A stretch of 64,000 nt of DNA from Rhinopomastus cyanomelas (lineage: Eukaryota; Chordata; Aves; Bucerotiformes; Rhinopomastidae), in contig VXBP01009415.1 in the NCBI GenBank assembly GCA_013400115.1, forward strand, positions 100,901 through 164,900. The letters run 5' to 3'. Positions 23,901 to 32,900 of the stretch are shown piece by piece. Position numbers and translations under genes: made by a program. The notes below the pieces were generated by a model. The model worked only from the letters and a program-made list of their open reading frames with translations. It was not told the DNA's origin and did not search any database. The stretch's first letter is position 1; the number at the start of each line of letters is the position of its first letter.

Positions 23901-26900
23901 CTGCCTTTCCCAAGCGTAAAAAGGAGTTTTACCCAGCTCCTGCAGCTGTGTTTCATCCATGACCAGCAATGACCCCAAACCACCGTGTTTCATCCCATTT
24001 CCTTCTTCAGACACCATTTTCAAGTACCTGAAGTGACATGAACATGCTTTGCCCATGATCAGGACTTTAAGCACCACAACAGAATCAGCAACAAAACCTC
24101 ATTAGCCCTTGGTTGGGTCAGGCAGGGACCAAGGAAGGAGCTTCCTGCTGACACCTCTTGAGAAACTTTAGGAAGGCCCCAAGAGAACAGGGGCAATGGT
24201 TGTAAGCTGGAACACAGAAGTTTCCACATCAATATGAGAAGGAATTTCTTCACGGTGAGGGTGACAGAGCACTGGAACAGGCTGCCCGGGGAGGTTGTGG
24301 AGTCTTCTTCACTGGAGATGTTTAAAGCCCGCCTGGATGTGTTCCTGTGTGACTTGGCCTAGGTGATCCTGCTGTGTCAGGGGGATTGGACTGGATGATC
24401 TTTTGAGGTCCTTTCCAATCCCTAATGATTCTATCATTATTCACAGTCCTTGTCCCAGAGAAACAAGGTACATGCTGAATTCCTGTGCCTTGACTATGAG
24501 GCTGATGGGCAGCAGACCCACAGGTATCATGTCCTCCTGACAAAGGAACAGACTGGAAAGGCAGCTCCTGCCCATTGAGCAAGTGATGCCCCCAGCAAAA
24601 CTGCTGGCACAAGGAGCGGACACATGCCTGAGGTAGCAGAACGGCAGGAGGACCCAGATCTCTGCTCTTTGCCATGGCCACAGCTGCAAGGAGACCCTGA
24701 AGCCTGAAGGAAGGGCACTGAGTCTGCAGTGAAAACCCACCACTTGCTTTGCAAGGGAGTAGAGGGGTATTCTTGGAGCACTGGAAGAAACTGGTGCATT
24801 AGGGATGTCTTCACTGAGAGGCAGGGGGTTCCCCTTCAGAGGAAGCCACCAGGTGAAGGACACCTTCCAGACCACTCATGAAACAGGGATTTCTTGGGCA
24901 TCTGGCTTCTCGCCCCAGGCAGAATAAGCAGCAAGGTGAGAAAAGAGCAGCTCCCAACAGACAGGGAAATCCCTTGGATGGACCAGGGGTCCAGCTTGAA
25001 CCGGACACAACACATCTTCTGCCCCAGCAAACCCTTCGCCCTGGCTTCAAAACTGAGGACCATTCAGCCAATAATGTGGGCTCTGGAGAGACTGGGAAGA
25101 AGGGAAAAATCCTATTCCCATCGATTGCTTAGCAACAGCTCTGGTGTGGAGATGCAGCTCCAGCTGGCTGGTAAATAAGGTCGGGTGGCTCAGAACAGTC
25201 CATCACTTCCCATGCAAGGCAAAACTCACTGCCACCCTGAGGTCAACACCTCCTCCTTGGGAAAGACATGTCCCAGCACCACTGGGAAGAGCGGCAGATG
25301 TTCTCTCCATTTACAAGAGGGGCTGCGGTTGACAAGCCAGGAGTTCCCAGCACTGCTGGGAGATGGCATCAGAAGTGCCAGCTCCATCAGGAGATGCTTC
25401 CAAATGGTGGCCACAGAGCGGTGAACCTGCTGCCGAATGTACAACATGCCAGCACAGATCTTGTCCCACACACCGTCCTTACATCACCACCCATGGGACA
25501 AGAAAAGCAATACTGCAGCAATGGGGAAACTGAGGCACAGGCATGCCCAGCAGCCAGTGGCACCACCAGGACCTGAACCCCTCCAGTGTCACCCAATGCC
25601 TTGTCCAGTAGGACACCTTTCTGTCCCTGCTCTAGCCAAGGGCAGAGGTTTCTTTAGGCAGAACAGAAGTTGAACATCACATCCTCCAGCCACAGCCCCA
25701 CTCACCTTCTTATCCAGCTTGCGGCCAGCCATGCTCAGGGTAATGACCCTGTTGTCTGAGAGCTCCTGGGCAGCTATCTGCAAAGCAAGAGAAGGTTGCT
25801 CGTAATGCCAGCACCAAAACAACCTCATCACCAAAGCAGAGGAGAATCCAGACCCTGAGGCTGTGCGCTCTGACAATACCTGCTCAGGTCCCAAAAATCC
25901 CACGGACACTTGAGCTCTAGCAGGCTTTCAGCTATGGTGCTGGGCCTGCAGCTGGAGCCCCCAGGACAGCCACCAACCTCCACAGCCTCAGTGCTGGGGC
26001 TGGATGAAACACCTTCATTCACAGGCTGGAAGCCAACAGGTACGATGAACCCTTTTGTCTGGGCAACCCACCTGCCAGGAGACCCTGAGCTATCAGACCT
26101 AAAAGGAAGCTTCTGGGAATACATCCACCCCCTTTCTGGAGCAACATATCCTGTTGGCTCAGGTGCCTTTTCATGCATCACAACCTGGTGAAGCCTATGG
26201 CTACAAAGCCAAGAGAAAGCAGGAGCCATAAAACCCCTCATCAGCAAGATGTGTCACTTCATCCCATACATCCCAGGCTGGGCATCCCCTTGGGGGAGAT
26301 GCCAGCAGCACCAAAGACCCAAACTCATCTCTGCATCATCAGGGATGAAAACTCTGCTGTTGCTACTGAAGAGCAGCCATGGGCAGGAGCAGACCCTGGA
26401 TCACTCCAGTTTAAGGGATTTATCCATACATACTCCAGAAGGGCTTCAGCTTGCAGCCACCAGTGGGCCAGTTTTGTCTAAAACGTGCTCTAATGAGCCT
26501 CTTGGTATTTTAAGTAAGGGAATGTCTGTTACAAAAAACAGTTATTGGCTTCTGTTCTGAATCACTGGTATCTTTTTCCTCAAGGCTTGAGCATCTGCTT
26601 CCCCCCTCTCCCTCCTCTGCTCTCCAGGGTGGGCTAAGCCACCCCCAGCATCACCAGCCACAGGACCTGTCCCTCACACAGCTCTTTGCTGCCTCTCACA
26701 AGGCTCATCCGTCACTCGAAATACCCAATAGAGCTACAGCAGAAACCTGCAGAAATCGGGGGACAACTCTCCGCAGAAGAAGCAATCAAAGAGTTACTGA
26801 CACTTGGGAGGGCTGGGGGCTTTGTGGAGATGCAGCTTCTCAATTTGCCTGGGCAGCTGGATGAGAAGATGAGCTGCAGCTCCTGAGCAACAACAAGCCT

Positions 26901-29900
26901 TTCTGTGGTGGATAGAACCCTTTAGTCTGCAGAACATCTGTCCACCACATGCCAAACCCAGCTTTCCCTTCTGCTCTGTAGAGACATGGTCAGAAGTTCA
27001 TAGGATCATAGGATGTTCTCTGTTGTGAAACTATAGCATCACTTTTCTTTCCCGCTTCACCCTCGGTGAGCACTTACGGTCACCAAAAGGTAAGGAAGAG
27101 GGGCTGTAGGGAAGCAGATGGGATTTGCCCCTTGCTGATCCCCACAAAAGCAGACCCAGCTCTTGTGTCCAACATCTTAGGACTCCCTGCAGGCTACATA
27201 AGAGCCAGATTTTCCTCATTTCTTCAAACTTCATGTGATCCCAGCCAGCCAAGTTTCTTCCATTGGGCAACCTGGTCCAGTTGAAGATGTCCCATGGCAG
27301 CCAGGTGGGATTAGATGATCCTTAATGTCCCTTCCAACCCATCCCAGTCCAGCATATCAATTAAGGCAGAGGATACTTGGGCTTGGTGGTGAGGGGATGG
27401 TGGTGAGGAAGGCAGGGTTTTGCTCCCAACTCCATGTTTTAGATGAGTGAGTCAGAGCCTGCTCCTCAGCTGGTACCCAGAGCCCATGCTCCAGCTCCAG
27501 ACCAGGCACCACACAGGACCCTGCTGTCATCACCAAGCCAGAACAAAGGAAATAGATCCGAAAATTGTATCAGTGGTGCCAAATGAGGCTGATCTGAGGC
27601 TCTTTGATTGCTACTGACATATCGACAACAGATTTGGACTCCCTTTGTGTTTTTAAAGCATGTAACCTTTGAACTGAAAACTTCATCTGGTACAGCTCTT
27701 CCCACTGGAGGTCACCCCCTGCTCCCTGGGGAGGGCACCTGCCATCAGGCATCACTTGTGAGCTTCTCCTCTGGTGTGTGAGGACCAAGTACAGCAGGTA
27801 GGACAGAAAAGCCACTGCATCCTCCCAGCCTCCAGATCAATCAGTGATGAAGATGCCCTTGCAGACTTCCAAACTGCTTTTAAACCCTTCCAGAGCTCTT
27901 ATACCTGATGGAGGTTTAAACCCTTCCCAACCTGTGCTGCCCATCTGCGTTTCTCACAAAACGCCTCGCGCAGAGAGGATGCAGAAGGTTGGGAGATGTG
28001 GCAGTACCTAAATTTAGCCTTTTCTTTTCAAAACAACCCAGCACTCAGCAGCTCCACAGCAGGAAGGCCACTGCCCGGAGGGGTCTGCGGCGGGTACAGC
28101 GGCTGTTGCCAAGAGAGTTGTTGCTACGGCTCCGCTCCAGTCCTCTTTCTCCAGTCAAAACCACCCATCTCCAGCGAAGGACTCAGTGGTCCTTGCCCCA
28201 AAGAAATCACCCTCCAGACACAGCAAAGTGGGCAGGAAAGGGAGGGGTAAAGGGAAAAACCAGCAGTTCAACCCCAAGTTGGTGAGTGTCCTGCATCATC
28301 CACCCCACTTATCACTACTTTTGCACCCCCAGTATAACGTTAAGGAAGGACTGTACCGTTATCATCCCTTTCCCAGCCGGCTTGCCATTCCCCAGGAGGA
28401 GGGTCCTTGTTATTTTCTTGCTGGAGACGATCTAGAGAAGGCAAAAAAAAGTCATGACTGCACAACTGAACAAAAGGCATCTCTTAAGTGGTTGCTCACA
28501 TTAGTTATTTCAGGTGAAGCATTGGCAGCAGCAGAAGATAGACATTATGCTTGGGTATCATCATGAATGTCACCACCATCACCTGAGCCCATGGGGCCAG
28601 GCAGCAGCTGGACAGCACAGAGCAGCAATGGCATCAGAGGCTGAAGCATCACTGAACCCCAAGAGCAGCTCTTTGTATGAAGGAGGTCAGTGGGACCTCA
28701 TGGAGCTGCACTAATGCAATTCACTCCCAGCAAAACTGGACGAGTTTGGTCTAAGATACTGAACACCCACTCGGCTACTGCCTGCACTGTCTCAACTTCT
28801 GCAGGAGCACAGCTGGGTCATCACAGAGCCCTTGCAAAACCCTAGACATTGAACGTCCAATTCTGGAAGTGTCAATGCTCTTCTCACCACTGAGCTCCTG
28901 CACTGGCAATGGTGAGGTCACTTGGCCCTGAGGCAGTCTGTGTAATATAGAAACTGCATCAACAAACCATCTTAAACACCACCGGCTGGCTGACCACGTT
29001 GACCCACCTATTGCAGTGTGTGCTTCCCCCTGGTTCCCAGCACAACAGAGAGGGTTCTCCCTGCCCCTGAACTTGTGCCAGGTACCACAGCAGCTCTGAG
29101 CCACCAGATCACAGAATCATAGAATGGTCTGGGTTGGAAGTGACTTCAGAGATCACCCACATGCAACTAACCAGACCAGGTTGCCCAGAGCCTGGTCTTG
29201 AGCACTTCCAGGGACGGAGCAGCCAGAGCCTCCCTCGGCAGCCTGTGCCAGTGCCTCAGCTCCCTCACTGTAAAGAATTTCCTTCTAATATCTAATCTAA
29301 ATCTTCCCTCTTCCAGCTCTAAAGCCATTTTCCCTCATCCTATCACTACAAACTCTTGCAAACAGCAAAAGAAGCTAAAAAATCCCCCTCATCTGCTGCC
29401 TGTGAGTCAGAGCAAACTCAGAGGACAAAAGACTTTTGCCAACTTCTAACAAGGTCTGGGCTAATGAAAGCAAAGACCTTCCCAAGGCTCATAAATCACA
29501 TTGTGTTCTGAAAGCTTTTCCACAGGAGGAGCAGAAGACTCATTTCAGCACCAGTTCACTGAAGTAGGAGAGGTGATCTGCTCCACAACAGCTACGGACA
29601 AGGCTTTGCAAGCCTTCCCCTAAAGCCCTACAAAATTGATATAAAGGGTAGATCAGGACACATCCCGACTTTAATCACCTGGACTTTTCCCAAGTTCCAA
29701 CCCAAGTTGGTCAACACAGCTCTTACCCATGGGGAGAGACAGGTATCTCCAGAAGCCTCCACGTCTCTGCAGGCACAGCAGAAGCCCATGCTAGGACTAG
29801 GTTGGACTTAAGAAAGTAGCCAACAGCCCTAACACGGAACGGTTCAACCTCAAGAGAAGCATGACAAGCGAATCAAGTGAATTTTTCCTGGAGGGACCAG

Positions 29901-32900
29901 CGAGCCAGCAGCAGCATTAATTCCACCATGTCCCAGTGGCTGATGTGATCTGTGGTCCCCTTGCTGCAGGGACCTCAGCAACTCACCATGCCCAGGGTGC
30001 AGGAGAACTCGCCCAGGAAGTCATGCTCATACAGCTGCATGCTTGACTTGTCCTGGTCAAACAGGGCAAACTTGAGCTTCTGCACCTCTTCAAAGTGGTA
30101 ATCGATGATGAACTTCTTGGCGAATGCTGGGTTGAGGTTGTTCACGGCTGTCTCTGTCCTGTCAAGCTGTGAATGAAAAAGAGAGGGGTGTTTAAGCAGC
30201 TGCATCTCACACCTTGGCCACTACCACGTCCGTTCTCTGCCTTCAGCAAAAACCACCCCAAAGCTCTGCAGGGACTGTCAGTGGGAGCACAGTAGGCTTC
30301 CAGCAGAGCTGTTTTTCATAGACTTCATGGAGAATTAGGAGAAACAAGAGGCTGGAAGGACTCAGAAGTCAAGACTACCATATGCTTTGCCACCCTGAGC
30401 TGTTGTGGGCAGGCTGGAAGATATGGTGTCTTCAGCAGCTTGGGAGGACAAGTGCTGTAAGTGGGAAGGCACATGGGGATCCTCCAGCAAAGCGGAAGCA
30501 CCATGGTGATCATCATCAGCAATAAGAGCAGGAGGCTTGGTAGGCAGCCAGGAGAAGGAACCGGGGTTTGTGGAGCAGCATGGCACAGAGGGACACTGGT
30601 GAGCCAAAGCCATGATATCCCAGTGGTGGCCATGCTGGAGATCCCAGGACACTGTCCTGTGCTTCTGAACCCTGTGAGTGACACCATAACAGCTGGAAGG
30701 ACACCAGCAGGAGCTGTGCTCCAGAGCCACAGCAAACCAACATTTCAGCGAAAGCAGCAGGAACCAGGGAAACTGAGGCTGGGGAAAGTCAGTGTATTTA
30801 CTTCTGGTAGACAACAAGGCAGGGGGGATCTGAACTCAACATTAGGACCCACCATACCAAGGAGGGGCTGTCTAAGAGAAGCATCACAAAAGGTAGCAGC
30901 TGGTTTGGTGAGGGGCAACCTGTTCTTCCAAGGCAGTCTGGTGGGAAGCACCAGTGGCCCCAAGCATCCTATGTGCCCAGGAGAGCTGGCGCATCAGCCT
31001 TTGCCACATCGCCCCATTACCCCTGGACACAGTCCTGGGGGCTATTGAAAGAGGATAGGTCTGACGAGCAGTGGCTGAGGGAAATGGGGGTATTTAGTCT
31101 GGAGAAAAAAGAGGGTGAGGGGAGACCTTATTGCTCTTACAACCACCTGAAAAGAAGGTGTAGAGAGGTGGGGGTTGCCCTCTTCTCCGAAGCAATAGAA
31201 TGAAAGGAAAAAAGTTGTGCCAGGGGAGGGTTAGATTGGACATGAGGAAAATTTATTCACTGACAGAGTGGTCAGGGGTTGGAACAGGCTGCCCAGGAAG
31301 GTGACTGAGTCATTGTCTCTGGAGGGGTTAAAAAAATGAGTAGATGTGGCCCTAGGGGACAGGATGTAGCGGGCAGAGGGGTTGGGTTGATGGTTGGACT
31401 TGATGATCTTGGTGATTCTGTGGACTTGATGATTCTGTGATTCTATGGAAGGCAGGTGCTCACCAGTATGATTTTATCAAATGTTGCAGCACTCGGTGCT
31501 GGACAGACCATCCCACCTGCCTGGAGGACACAGCGGAGCCTCTGGCCATGCCCTCTTCCCAGCCAGCATTCTGTCCCACAGCTGGGACAAGGCTGAGCCA
31601 CCTGCACATCCCAGGTACCAGGGCAAGGCTTTGGGACAACAGGGTATCTGCCAGAGCTGCCCAGCCAGGAGCATCTAGGGCAGAGCAGGAAACAACAACC
31701 GAAAAATAAACTCAAACCCTAGTCCCAAAGAAACTCCTGCAGCACAGGAGGCTTTGGAGGGATGGGGTTGGAAAATGGTGACCTTGCTATTTATTTTTTA
31801 TATATTTATATTTATAAGCCACAACTGTCCCAGCTGGTGAGTGTTTGCAGTTGATGTTAACTGTTAACTGCTACAGTGACCATGGTGTTGCCAGAAGATC
31901 CCACCCACTGTTCCCAGCGGTCAAACCTGTGACCATCTTGAGGCTGCAGGCTGCACACAGACCCTCCTTTTCTGCTGCCATCCTGGACTGGAGGGAATCA
32001 GGTGTCTCCTCAGAGCCACGGTGGACTGGGAGCAGTGGGCAGTCACAAACCACCACTGAATGCGTTTCAAAGTTATGGAGATCTGGAGCTAAGGGACACG
32101 GTTTAAGCAATGGGTTGGGACAGCTGGGTTAATGGTTGGACTTTATGACTTTAAAGGCCTTTCACAACCTAAACAATTCTACGATTCTCCACCTGATTTC
32201 AGCAGCACCACACAAGCAAATCCTCTTCCAACCCTGGGAGACAAGAGTGTATAGGCAACAGAAATGTTTTTAGCTCCTTCTATCATCTCTAAACTACAGG
32301 AAAGGCAGGGACCAAGAGAAGAGGACACCAGTCCTCTTTCTCCCAAACACCAGTTCAAAGCAGATAACTTGAGGTCCCTTTTTCAGTTTTATCCTGGATG
32401 GGGAACTAAAATCCAGCCAACGTGTCTTCAACTCACCCTTTGGAGTGATGGAGCGAAGGGTGGTTGGCTGCAGCCCTTCGAGCATCCCCAGCACACACTA
32501 AACACATGCTTAGTGCTCCAGTACAGGGAGGCAGCAGCAGTGGGGCTCAGTCATGCGTCCCTGCTTCCAGCATCAAAGGCCAGGTCACTAGTGGTGCCTT
32601 TGAGAGGACGTTACTGGGCAGAGCATTGCAACATCACCCTTCTTCATGTCACTTCTCAGCCTGTGCATTATGGTGCCTCCTCCACCCCCTCCCAGGCTGA
32701 TTCACAAAGATTTTTCAACTCCTATTAAGCTCAGGGAGACAAAATAATTGTATTTGGGAACAAATGTGACAACTAGAGAGAACAGCGAGCAGAAAGTGTT
32801 CTGCTGGCATCAGCTGGTGACACAGCCCACCAGCCCCTGCTCTGATGCTGGCACTAGCATGGCTGGGGCTGATTCCGAGGGAGGAGACTCACGTCCTCAA